From an uncultured Bryobacterales bacterium (GTDB lineage Bacteria > Acidobacteriota > Terriglobia > Bryobacterales > Bryobacteraceae), in contig CALMAV010000607.1 in assembly GCA_937859895.1 (NCBI GenBank), positions 3,182-11,526 on the forward strand: 8,345 nt of DNA, given 5' to 3'. Below are positions 1-7,387 of the stretch, in pieces. Positions within the stretch are counted from its first letter, which is position 1. Every line of letters starts with the position of its first letter. The translations under genes and the position numbers were made by a program. Under the pieces are notes generated by a model. It had not been told where the DNA came from and ran no database searches. It saw only the letters and a program-made list of their open reading frames with translations.

Positions 1-3000
1 CGCTTTCGCGTAGGGAAACAGCAATATCTGAAATGCGACCGGCGATGGGCGCATATACCGTCGTCTGCATTTTCATTGCTTCCATCACGAGCAGTGGCTC
101 GCCTTTCTTAACCGCGCTATTAGCCTTGGCGTGAATGGTTGTTACCGAACCGGGGATGGGAGCGCCCACTTCCCCGGGCTTTGCCCCGTCTGCTTTCTTC
201 CTGGCGCTGACTGTCTGCTTGAATGATTTGTCGCGTACCTGGATCTCACGGGGCTGACCATTCAGTTCGAAGAACACACTGCGCATACCGTCTTCGCGTG
301 GTTCGTCAACAGTGAGTAGACGCACGATGATTGTCTTACCAGGTTCGAGGTCGATTGCAACTTCAGCGCGTTCTGCTAAACCGTAGAGGAACTGCGGAGT
401 GGGAAGCACCTCCAGTTCCCCGTACTCAGCGCGTGACGCAGCAAATTTCGCAAAAACATCGGGGTACATCAGGTAGCTCATCAGGTCCGTTCGACTCGTC
501 GAATCGAACTCTTTCGCAATCTTGTCCGCTGCAGCACTCAAATCTGTAGGCGGCAGTAGCTCCCCAGGACGCTCCAGCTTGCTTTTTCCGCCATGCAAGA
601 TGATTTCCTGCATCGCTGGAGGCCAGCCTCCTTCCGGTTGCCCAAGGGAGCCCTGCAACATGTCAATCACTGAGTTGGGAAGAGTCAGATTATGGTCCGG
701 GCCGAGTTGCTTGAAGTCTTCAATGCTGACTTTATGGCTCAGTAGAAACAGCGCAAGATCGCCGACGACTTTGCTCGAGGGAGTTACTTTGACAATGTCG
801 CCGAACGCGAAGTTCACGTCAGCATACATGCGGACCACGTCGGGCCAACGGTCTCCCAAGCCCATCGCCTCGGCTTGTTCTTTCAAGTTGGTGAACTGGC
901 CGCCAGGCATTTCGTGGATGTAGACATCCGCACTGCCAGACTTAGGCGCATTGTCAAACGGCGTGTAGTAAGTGCGAACAACTTCCCAGTAATCGGAGCA
1001 CTTGGTGAGGGCGTCAAAGTCGAGGCCGGTATCGCGCTCGGTGTGGGCCAGAGCGGCGACCAGTGAATTTAAGTTTGGCTGACTGGTCGTGCCGCTCATT
1101 GCTGAGATCGCACCATCCACAGCATCAACACCGGCTTCAGAAGCCTTTAGAAGCGTCGAAGCATTGATGCCGCTAGTGTCGTGCGTATGCAAGTGAACGG
1201 GCAGCCCGGTTTCCTCGCGCAAGGTCTTCACCAGCTTGTAGGCAGCGTACGGTTTCAGAAGCCCCGCCATGTCTTTGATCCCGAGGATATGCGTACCCAT
1301 TTGCTTCAGTTCTTTCGCGAGTCGGACGTAGTAGTCGAGCGAATACTTCTCGCGTTTAGGGTCTAGGATGTCGCCCGTGTAGCAGATGGCAGCCTCGCAA
1401 AGACGACCGGTGCGAAGAGTAGCCTCGATGGCAACCTGCATGTTTGGCATCCAATTCAGCGAATCAAAGATGCGGAAAATGTCGATGCCTTGCGTGGCGG
1501 CTTCAGCAATAAACTCGCGAACGACATTGTCCGGATACGCGGTGTAGCCGACTGCGTTAGACGCCCGCAGCAGCATCTGGAAGCAGATATTTGGGATGCG
1601 CTCGCGCAATTCTTGTAAACGCTTCCACGGGTCCTCCAGCAGAAAGCGCATAGCGACATCGAAGGTTGCGCCGCCCCACATCTCCACGCTGTAAAGCTGC
1701 GGCAGTTCGCGGGCCACGTAGTCGGCAATGCGCAGCAGATCGTAGGAGCGCATACGCGTGGCCATCAGCGACTGGTGCGCATCACGAAAGGTGGTGTCCG
1801 TACAGAGCAGGCGTGTTTGGCTGTGCGTCCACTCGGCAAACTTTTCGGGGCCAAGCTGGTCGAGCAATTGTCGAGTGCCTTCGGGAGTCTCCTCGCGCGT
1901 GGAACGCGGCACCGGTGCTTCGCGGATTACGGCGGGCCTTGGACGGTTGGCAACTTCCGGATTGCCGTTGACGATGATGTCAGCTAGATAGGACAGTAAC
2001 TTCGTAGCGCGATCACGCGTGACTTCGAACTCGAAGAGCTCAGGCGTTCTGTCGAGAAACGACGTGGTCATTGCGCCCGAAACGAAATCGGGATGCCTGA
2101 CCACGTTCTCCAGAAACGGAATGTTCGTCTTCACCCCACGGATGCGGAACTCGCGTAAGGCGCGGTCCATACGGTCGCATGCCTGGGGAAAGTTGTTGTC
2201 CCATGCGGTTACCTTCACCAGTAGGCTGTCATAAAAAGGCGAGATAACAGCGCCTCCGAATGCAGATGCGCCATCCAATCGAATACCGAAGCCAGCCGGC
2301 GAACGATAGGTCGTGATCTTGCCGTAATCAGGCGTGAAGTTATTGGCGGGGTCCTCTGTGGTAACACGACACTGCAAGGCTGTGCCGTGAAGCGGAACCT
2401 GATCCTGTCGCGGGAGCCGGATCTCCGGACCAAACAGGTCCAGGCCCTGTGCAACTTGTATCTGCGTGCGAACAATGTCGACGCCGGTCACCATTTCGGT
2501 CACCGTGTGCTCCACCTGAACGCGCGGATTGACCTCGATGAAGTACCACTCGAACGTTTCAGCATCGACTAGGAACTCGACTGTTCCTGCGTTGTAGTAC
2601 TCAGCCGCAGTGGCAAGCCGTACTGCAGCGTCGGCCAACTCCCGGCGGGTTTTATCGGGCAAGCCAATCGCCGGAGCAACCTCCACTACCTTTTGATGGC
2701 GTCGCTGGACCGAGCAGTCGCGTTCATAGAGGTGCAGGATGTTGCCATGGCGGTCGCCAATGATCTGAATCTCAATGTGCTTCGCCTGACGGATATAGCG
2801 TTCGAGAAACACCGCATTGTTGCCAAACGCAGCACCGGCTTCCTGGCTGGCTTCGCGCAGTTTCCCTCCGAACTCAGCGGCTGAGTTGACCACGCGCATT
2901 CCGCGGCCGCCGCCTCCGAATGCCGCTTTGATCATCAGCGGAAAGCCGATCGATTCAGCCAGTGAGTTGATGTTCGGGTCCTCCGGGTCAACCGGATCTT

Positions 3001-3403
3001 CGGTGCCAGGAACGACGGAAATACCAGCCGATTGTGCAATCTTACGAGCTGCTGTTTTATCGCCGAGTGCATCGAGTATAGTCGCGCTCGGACCCACGAA
3101 AATCACACCGGCGGCTTCACAAGCGCGGGGCAGCGCTGGATTTTCCGCAAGAAATCCATACCCCGGGTGGATAGCGTCCACCTCGTGCTCCACCGCAAGC
3201 CGCAGGGCGTCTTCCACGTCCAGGTAAGCCTGGACTGGGCCTTTACCTTCACCGATGAGGTACGCTTCATCCGCTTTAAAGCGATGCAGACCCAGGCGAT
3301 CTTCTTGTGAAAAGACAGCCACTGTCTTCAGCTTCAACTCATTGGCAGCGCGAAGGATGCGAATTGCGATTTCGCCCCGGTTAAGGGCCATTAGTTTTTT
3401 CAT
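1..3403 (-). CDS. pyc: Pyruvate carboxylase, 3' end cut by window edge
   Basis: This enzyme carboxylates pyruvate to oxaloacetate using ATP, bicarbonate and biotin, the main anaplerotic reaction feeding the TCA cycle. It is cytosolic and normally tetrameric. I read 1134 codons in one open frame with no stop. The biotin carboxylase domain (about 1-455) has K159 before a GGGGRG loop and the E290-x-N292-x-R294 and E298 set. The carboxyltransferase domain (about 530-800) has TDTTFRDAHQS, and all four metal ligands expected from Rhizobium etli PC are present: D541, K710 (the carbamylated lysine), H739 and H741. The catalytic threonine is T874 in TPSSKVVGD. The C-terminal biotinyl domain has AMKM with biotin lysine K1111. 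The family is about 1150 residues, so roughly the last ten-odd are missing. The ATG at 3403 gives the standard N-terminus MKKLMALNRGEIAIR. It lacks a Shine-Dalgarno motif and follows a pyrimidine-rich leader. It is transcribed divergently from the DUF4097 gene. I am very sure of the identity. Confidence 0.97.
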   Translation of the reverse strand, partial: MKKLMALNRGEIAIRILRAANELKLKTVAVFSQEDRLGLHRFKADEAYLIGEGKGPVQAYLDVEDALRLAVEHEVDAIHPGYGFLAENPALPRACEAAGVIFVGPSATILDALGDKTAARKIAQSAGISVVPGTEDPVDPEDPNINSLAESIGFPLMIKAAFGGGGRGMRVVNSAAEFGGKLREASQEAGAAFGNNAVFLERYIRQAKHIEIQIIGDRHGNILHLYERDCSVQRRHQKVVEVAPAIGLPDKTRRELADAAVRLATAAEYYNAGTVEFLVDAETFEWYFIEVNPRVQVEHTVTEMVTGVDIVRTQIQVAQGLDLFGPEIRLPRQDQVPLHGTALQCRVTTEDPANNFTPDYGKITTYRSPAGFGIRLDGASAFGGAVISPFYDSLLVKVTAWDNNFPQACDRMDRALREFRIRGVKTNIPFLENVVRHPDFVSGAMTTSFLDRTPELFEFEVTRDRATKLLSYLADIIVNGNPEVANRPRPAVIREAPVPRSTREETPEGTRQLLDQLGPEKFAEWTHSQTRLLCTDTTFRDAHQSLMATRMRSYDLLRIADYVARELPQLYSVEMWGGATFDVAMRFLLEDPWKRLQELRERIPNICFQMLLRASNAVGYTAYPDNVVREFIAEAATQGIDIFRIFDSLNWMPNMQVAIEATLRTGRLCEAAICYTGDILDPKREKYSLDYYVRLAKELKQMGTHILGIKDMAGLLKPYAAYKLVKTLREETGLPVHLHTHDTSGINASTLLKASEAGVDAVDGAISAMSGTTSQPNLNSLVAALAHTERDTGLDFDALTKCSDYWEVVRTYYTPFDNAPKSGSADVYIHEMPGGQFTNLKEQAEAMGLGDRWPDVVRMYADVNFAFGDIVKVTPSSKVVGDLALFLLSHKVSIEDFKQLGPDHNLTLPNSVIDMLQGSLGQPEGGWPPAMQEIILHGGKSKLERPGELLPPTDLSAAADKIAKEFDSTSRTDLMSYLMYPDVFAKFAASRAEYGELEVLPTPQFLYGLAERAEVAIDLEPGKTIIVRLLTVDEPREDGMRSVFFELNGQPREIQVRDKSFKQTVSARKKADGAKPGEVGAPIPGSVTTIHAKANSAVKKGEPLLVMEAMKMQTTVYAPIAGRISDIAVSLRES

Positions 3404-3483
3404 CAGGGAGAGAAAGAGAGTGTCAGGGTAGCACGGAACTTTTCCGTGACGATTCCGTACCTTCATCGTCATACAAACCTGTT
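3404..3483. promoter_or_regulatory. Divergent pyc / DUF4097 control region with TTCCGT repeats
   Basis: The short gap between two divergent genes must hold both promoters. It contains a perfect inverted repeat, CACGGAA-CTT-TTCCGTG (3432-3448), and a third TTCCGT copy at 3453-3458, exactly 11 bases (one helical turn) after the TTCCGT at 3442. Three same-sequence sites in under 30 bases suggest a protein-binding operator. On the minus strand, TCGTCA, a 16-base spacer and TACCCT preceded by TG make a weak sigma-70-like match for pyc, and the palindrome lies in that spacer. I found no convincing plus-strand promoter. The operator reading is inference, and the repeats are directly visible. Confidence 0.35.
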
Positions 3484-3507
3484 ATGGAAATCCCATCCAG
3501 GCGTAAC

Positions 3508-3513
3508 GGAGGA
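3508..3513 (+). promoter_or_regulatory. Ribosome binding site GGAGGA for the DUF4097 gene
   Basis: A strong Shine-Dalgarno sequence, GGAGGA, ends 6 bases before a TTG codon at 3520. It lies inside the reading frame that would begin at the upstream ATG (3484), so it argues for the TTG as the real start. No comparable motif precedes the ATG at 3484. Confidence 0.75.
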
Positions 3514-3519
3514 ACAAAA

Positions 3520-4446
3520 TTGAGAACTTTGACTGTAGCAAGCTTAGCCGCTGTGGCGGCTCTAACGGCGATGCCAAGCTTTGGTGCCTGGGGCCAGGTG
3601 TCGAAAGACTTCCATTTTACTTACGATCTACCGCAGAATGGCCGGCTGGATTTGACCAATACGAATGGCTCGGTAGAGGTAACTGGATGGGATAGGAACT
3701 CCATTGATGTCTCCGGCACGAAGTACGCTCCGGACGAGGAGGCTCTGCAGGCGATTCAGGTCGATGTGAATGTGCATGGGGACACTGCACGGATAGAAAC
3801 CAAGCTTCCACATCGAAATTCCTGGCACGGTTCTTACGGAGTTCGTTACCGGATTCATGTTCCTCGGAAGATTCGGCTCGACCGCCTGGAGACCACCAAC
3901 GGCGAGATTACTGCCGAAAATCTGGAGGGCGGCGGTCGGCTGAACAGCACCAATGGCAAGCTGACGTTAACTCACTTGAGCGGCGATTATAATGCCACAA
4001 CCACGAACGGTAACGTAATTTGGGAAGAATGCATGGGCAGCGAGAGGTCGGAGACGACCAACGGTTCAGTGCAGGGTCATATCAAAGCCGGGTCCATTGA
4101 GGCTAGTTCTACGAACGGTAGTGTCGATCTAACGTTGGAAGATCCATCGGAAGGGAAGCCGGTTCGTGTGTCCACCACAAACGGTAGCGTGTCGCTGGCA
4201 ATGGCAGCGTTCCACAACAACTCAGTCAAGGCCGAAACAACAAACGGCAGCGTGAACCTGCGTTTGCCCGAAAGCACGAACGCTCATTTGAGTGCACAGA
4301 CAACCATGGCTAACATTTCGACCGACTTGGCTTTGTCTTCTACAGAGGAGAACTCGAAGCATAACCTACGAGGGCTGCTCGGCCATGGCGGTTCGAACAT
4401 TGATGCGTCGTCCACGATGGGCAGCGTACGCATTCAGCGATACTAG
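3520..4446 (+). CDS. Exported DUF4097-type beta-helix protein (adhesin-like domain)
   Basis: The gene encodes a predicted secreted or periplasmic protein of 308 residues, function unknown. I choose the TTG at 3520 because GGAGGA is correctly spaced before it and it puts the signal peptide at the N-terminus (MRTLTVASLAAVAALTAMPSFGAWGQ, with likely cleavage near residues 22-25). The ATG at 3484 would add 12 polar residues ahead of it. The mature part is rich in short beta strands. The motif T-N-G-[SENK]-[VIL] recurs with Asn at about 49, 127, 145, 163, 181, 199, 221 and 242, followed by two degenerate copies (TTMANI, STMGSV). Four successive intervals are exactly 18 residues, as expected for coils of a right-handed beta-helix. 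This is the pattern of the DUF4097 (putative auto-transporter adhesin-like) family. It has a single Cys (about 171), no catalytic motif and no membrane segment after the signal. It is followed 17 bases later by a second exported protein gene, probably in one operon. I am confident of the family; the function is open. Confidence 0.85.
   Translation: MRTLTVASLAAVAALTAMPSFGAWGQVSKDFHFTYDLPQNGRLDLTNTNGSVEVTGWDRNSIDVSGTKYAPDEEALQAIQVDVNVHGDTARIETKLPHRNSWHGSYGVRYRIHVPRKIRLDRLETTNGEITAENLEGGGRLNSTNGKLTLTHLSGDYNATTTNGNVIWEECMGSERSETTNGSVQGHIKAGSIEASSTNGSVDLTLEDPSEGKPVRVSTTNGSVSLAMAAFHNNSVKAETTNGSVNLRLPESTNAHLSAQTTMANISTDLALSSTEENSKHNLRGLLGHGGSNIDASSTMGSVRIQRY
3892..4257 (+). repeat. Protein-level TNG repeat ladder within the DUF4097 gene
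   Basis: Seven of the eight clear T-N-G units fall here, spaced 54 bases apart for the first five and then about 63-66. The encoding bases differ from copy to copy (ACC AAC GGC, ACC AAT GGC, ACG AAC GGT, ACA AAC GGT). The repeat is therefore conserved as protein rather than as DNA, which points to an old repeat kept by structural constraint and not to a recent tandem duplication. The final two units (TTMANI, STMGSV) lie just downstream and have lost the Asn-Gly. Confidence 0.65.
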
Positions 4447-4463
4447 CCAGATAAAATGAGCTG

Positions 4464-4829
4464 GTGAGACGAGTTTGTTTATTACTACTGGCAATGCTGA
4501 GTATTGGCAGTGCGCCAGCCCAGGAACGCGACGGGAGTTTCAACATCCGCTTCGAGCCGACCGTTGTTTTACAGGCGCAGACCGAAGTGCCGTTCTCGAT
4601 TGCTGTGACTGATCCGCTGCGCAAACCAGTCGAGCATGCCCGGGTGACACTGCAGATTAAAAATCACTACGGGATGGAAGTTCGGGACTTTAAAGCGACC
4701 ATGACCGGCCCTGGCGCCTACATTGCAAAACCGGTATTCACAAATCCGGGTGAGTGGAGCGTCTATGTCGAAGTACGCCGCGACCAGGACCTTTCCGCCC
4801 GCACCATTTTGTTTCAAGTTGCGCCGTAA
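4464..4829 (+). CDS. Secreted YtkA/FixH-like domain protein
   Basis: A small exported protein of 121 residues starting at GTG. Residues 1-19 form a clear signal peptide (MRR, then a VCLLLLAMLSIGS core, then an APA cleavage site before Q20). The mature part of about 100 residues is nearly all beta strand and resembles YtkA-like/FixH-type domains: a strand ending in VPFSIAVTDPLRKPVEHARVT, a middle segment with the polar turn KNHYGMEV, a GPGAY turn and a final NPGEWSVYVEV strand pair. Proteins of this fold are periplasmic or secreted and often act around metal or redox proteins, but there are no Cys, His-rich or Met-rich metal sites here. The GTG follows the DUF4097 stop by 17 bases with only a weak ribosome site, so translation may depend on the upstream gene. 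The frame ends shortly before a strong terminator. Family assignment is by pattern memory, moderately sure, and the role is unknown. Confidence 0.75.
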   Translation: MRRVCLLLLAMLSIGSAPAQERDGSFNIRFEPTVVLQAQTEVPFSIAVTDPLRKPVEHARVTLQIKNHYGMEVRDFKATMTGPGAYIAKPVFTNPGEWSVYVEVRRDQDLSARTILFQVAP

Positions 4830-4847
4830 GTCGCCTCCAAAAAGTAA

Positions 4848-4878
4848 AAGCGGCGAGATCGTATAGACCTCGCCGCTT
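4848..4878. terminator. Bidirectional rho-independent terminator between convergent genes
   Basis: A 10-bp perfect stem, AAGCGGCGAG (4848-4857) with CTCGCCGCTT (4869-4878), encloses an 11-base loop. On the plus strand it is followed by TTCTTTTCTT, suited to ending the DUF4097/YtkA-like transcript. On the minus strand the stem is followed by TTTACTTTTT, suited to ending the clpC transcript, whose stop codon lies 22 bases upstream of the stem. It is the only strong terminator-like hairpin I found. Confidence 0.85.
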
Positions 4879-4900
4879 CTTTTCTTGGCTGCCGTGACGC

Positions 4901-7387
4901 TTAGAACATGTAGAGCGGAGTGCCGGCTGTGGCCAGCGCCGTCTCTTCTTCTCCGGAACCAGCGATGACCGGTTGACCTTCCAGGTCACCAATCTGCCGG
5001 CAATAGATTCCGTTTTCGCTGAGGTAGATTTCCAACTCAGCAGGACGGGGCAGAGTGCCTTGAATCAGCGCTTCTGAAAGCGGATCCTCTACGTACTTCT
5101 GCAAAGCGCGGCGAAGCGGACGAGCACCGTAGCTGCGATCAGCGCAGGTCTTATCCAGAATGTACTTGGCAGCATCCGGCAATAGCCGAATCTTCAACTG
5201 CTTGCTGAGCAGGTTCACATTTACCTGATCGACGAGCAGTGCCATGATCTGAAGCAGATCTTCATCTACCAGCGAGGTAAATAGGATCACTTCATCCAGC
5301 CGGTTCAAGAATTCAGGGTTGAAGGCGCGCTTCACTTCGCCCAGCACCTGCTCCTCAATCTTTTGAGGAATGCCCGTATTGGCCGCCGAGAACCCGATCT
5401 GCCCGCGCTTATCAAGGAAGCGAGCGCCCAGGTTCGAGGTCATGATGATTATGGTGTTCTTGAAGTCCACCGTGTTGCCGAGACCATCGGTCAGTTGGCC
5501 ATCCTCAAATACCTGCAACAGAATGTTATAGATATCGGGGTGAGCCTTCTCGATTTCATCGAGAAGAATGATCGAGTATGGCGCACGCTTCACACGCTCG
5601 GTGAGCTGGCCGCCTTCCTCGTAACCGACGTAGCCGGGAGGCGAACCGATCAGCTTCGAGATTGAATGCTTCTCCATGAACTCCGACATATCGAAGCGGA
5701 TCAGCGACTTCTCGCTACCAAACAGGAACTCAGCCAAGGCACGTGCGACTTCGGTCTTACCAACACCCGTAGGTCCAAGGAACAGGAACGAACCCGCAGG
5801 GCGCTTGGGAGATTTCAGGCCTGCGCGCGAACGACGAATTGCTCGGGAGAGAGCCGAAATTGCCTTCTCCTGACTGATTACGCGCTTGTGCAGTTCTTCT
5901 TCGATGCGGAGAAGCTTGTTGATCTCTTCTTCCTTGATCGAGGTCATCGGCACGCCAGTCCAGCGAGCGACTACGTCTTCGATGTCGTCCTTGCCGACAA
6001 TGCCGGTAGACGTATCGTCAAGATTGTATTTCTCGCGAAGTTGCCGGAGGTTCTCCCGTTCCTTCCGCTCCTCATCAGAGTAGAAGCGGGCCTTCTCAAA
6101 CTCATGATTCGCGATGGCGTTCTCCATTCGGTGAACAATGAACTTGATGCGCTTCTGAATTTCAGAAACTTCGCTCGGCAAGGTGGTCTGGCGAAGCTTA
6201 ACGCGAGCGCCAGCCTCATCAATCAGATCAATGGCCTTGTCAGGCAGGAAGCGATCTGGAATGAATCGGGTGGAAGTGTAGACCGACGACTCAATTGCTT
6301 CGTCCGTATACGCTACAGCGTGGAACTTCTCATACCGTTCCTTGATGCCGAACAGGATTCGAATAGCATCTGCTTCGTTCGGAGGCGGTACCTTCACAGC
6401 CTGGAAGCGGCGCTCCAGAGAGCGGTCCTTTTCAATCGACTTGCGATACTCAGCCGGCGTTGTTGCACCAATGCACTGAATCTCGCCACGCGAAAGAGCC
6501 GGCTTAAGGATATTGGCAGCATCCAACGAGCCCTCGGCTGAACCCGCGCCTACTAACGTGTGAAGCTCGTCGATGAAGATGATAGCGTTTTGATTCTCCA
6601 TCAGCTCCTTCATAATCGTCTTCAAACGCTCTTCGAACTGACCGCGATACTTGGTTCCCGCAACGATCAGCGAAAGGTCAAGTGCCAGGATTCTCTTGTC
6701 AGACAAGAACGAGGGAACATCGCCATCCGAAATGCGCTGGGCCAATCCCTCAACGATTGCCGTTTTACCTACGCCCGGCTCACCGATCAGGACTGGATTG
6801 TTCTTCGTGCGGCGGCAGAGAATCTGCACTACGCGGTCCACTTCCGTATCCCGACCGATCAAAGGATCAAGCATGCCGTCAACAGCGGCCTGCGTCAGGT
6901 CGCGGCTGAACTCCGCGAGAAGTGAACTTTCCTTAGGCCGGCTTGCCGAGGTTTTCTCCGAAGCCGAGCGGGCAATCTCTTCGCGTACTGCCGAAAGCCG
7001 TAAACCACGCTCATGCAGAATTTCGGCAGCAAAGCTTTTCTCCTCGCGCAACAGCCCGAGCAGCAGATGCTCGGTACCGATATGCTTGTGGCTCAGCCGT
7101 TCGGCCTCTTCAGCGCCATAGGCCAGCACTCGCTTACATTCATGGCTGAGAGGAAGGTCGACCGACGTCGATACTTTCTCTCGGACCGTCGTGTGGGCCT
7201 CAATCTGTTTGCGAATGGATTCGATCGCGGCATGGGACCGAAGGAACCGATTCGCAAGTGCCTTGTCCTCGCGCAGGAGCCCGAGGAGCAAGTGCTCTGT
7301 CTCAATATATGGACTGCCGAACTGGCTAGCCTCGTACCTTGCGAAGAAGATAACGCGACGTGCCTTCTCGGTATATCGTTCAAACAT
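4901..7387 (-). CDS. clpC: ATP-dependent Clp protease ATP-binding subunit ClpC
   Basis: An Hsp100 AAA+ unfoldase that threads substrates into the ClpP peptidase in protein quality control. From the ATG at 7387 it is 828 residues, normal for ClpC. In order: a double Clp_N repeat (about 1-140, with [11 protein letters not shown] occurring twice), AAA-1 with Walker A GEPGVGKT (202-209) and Walker B IIFIDE (269-274), a UVR/M-domain coiled coil (about 406-445, [13 protein letters not shown]), AAA-2 with Walker A GPTGVGKT (538-545), Walker B IILLDE (606-611) and TSNLGA, and an IGF tripeptide (664-666) expected to dock on ClpP. The Clp D2-small C-terminal domain follows. All motifs are intact. The same frame also offers a TTG at 7402 and an ATG at 7399. 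I prefer 7387 because MFERYTEKA is the family N-terminus and a GGTGG lies 5 bases upstream. This start overlaps the ABC ATPase stop by 8 bases. No ctsR, mcsA, mcsB, CIRCE or CtsR box is visible. Confidence 0.97.
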   Translation of the reverse strand: MFERYTEKARRVIFFARYEASQFGSPYIETEHLLLGLLREDKALANRFLRSHAAIESIRKQIEAHTTVREKVSTSVDLPLSHECKRVLAYGAEEAERLSHKHIGTEHLLLGLLREEKSFAAEILHERGLRLSAVREEIARSASEKTSASRPKESSLLAEFSRDLTQAAVDGMLDPLIGRDTEVDRVVQILCRRTKNNPVLIGEPGVGKTAIVEGLAQRISDGDVPSFLSDKRILALDLSLIVAGTKYRGQFEERLKTIMKELMENQNAIIFIDELHTLVGAGSAEGSLDAANILKPALSRGEIQCIGATTPAEYRKSIEKDRSLERRFQAVKVPPPNEADAIRILFGIKERYEKFHAVAYTDEAIESSVYTSTRFIPDRFLPDKAIDLIDEAGARVKLRQTTLPSEVSEIQKRIKFIVHRMENAIANHEFEKARFYSDEERKERENLRQLREKYNLDDTSTGIVGKDDIEDVVARWTGVPMTSIKEEEINKLLRIEEELHKRVISQEKAISALSRAIRRSRAGLKSPKRPAGSFLFLGPTGVGKTEVARALAEFLFGSEKSLIRFDMSEFMEKHSISKLIGSPPGYVGYEEGGQLTERVKRAPYSIILLDEIEKAHPDIYNILLQVFEDGQLTDGLGNTVDFKNTIIIMTSNLGARFLDKRGQIGFSAANTGIPQKIEEQVLGEVKRAFNPEFLNRLDEVILFTSLVDEDLLQIMALLVDQVNVNLLSKQLKIRLLPDAAKYILDKTCADRSYGARPLRRALQKYVEDPLSEALIQGTLPRPAELEIYLSENGIYCRQIGDLEGQPVIAGSGEEETALATAGTPLYMF

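Noticed and set aside
522..923. 133-codon plus-strand open frame opposite pyc
   Set aside because: It is a shadow of pyc, whose minus-strand frame is continuous and carries conserved motifs such as TPSSKVVGD across this stretch.
4456..4467. Mini-ORF ATG-AGC-TGG-TGA overlapping the GTG start of the YtkA-like gene
   Set aside because: Three codons without a ribosome site is within chance; I have no evidence that it controls the downstream gene.
5666..6541. 291-codon open frame on the plus strand opposite clpC
   Set aside because: It lies wholly antisense to the conserved ClpC AAA domains, has no ribosome site or recognisable domain, and is explained by the codon bias of clpC on the other strand.
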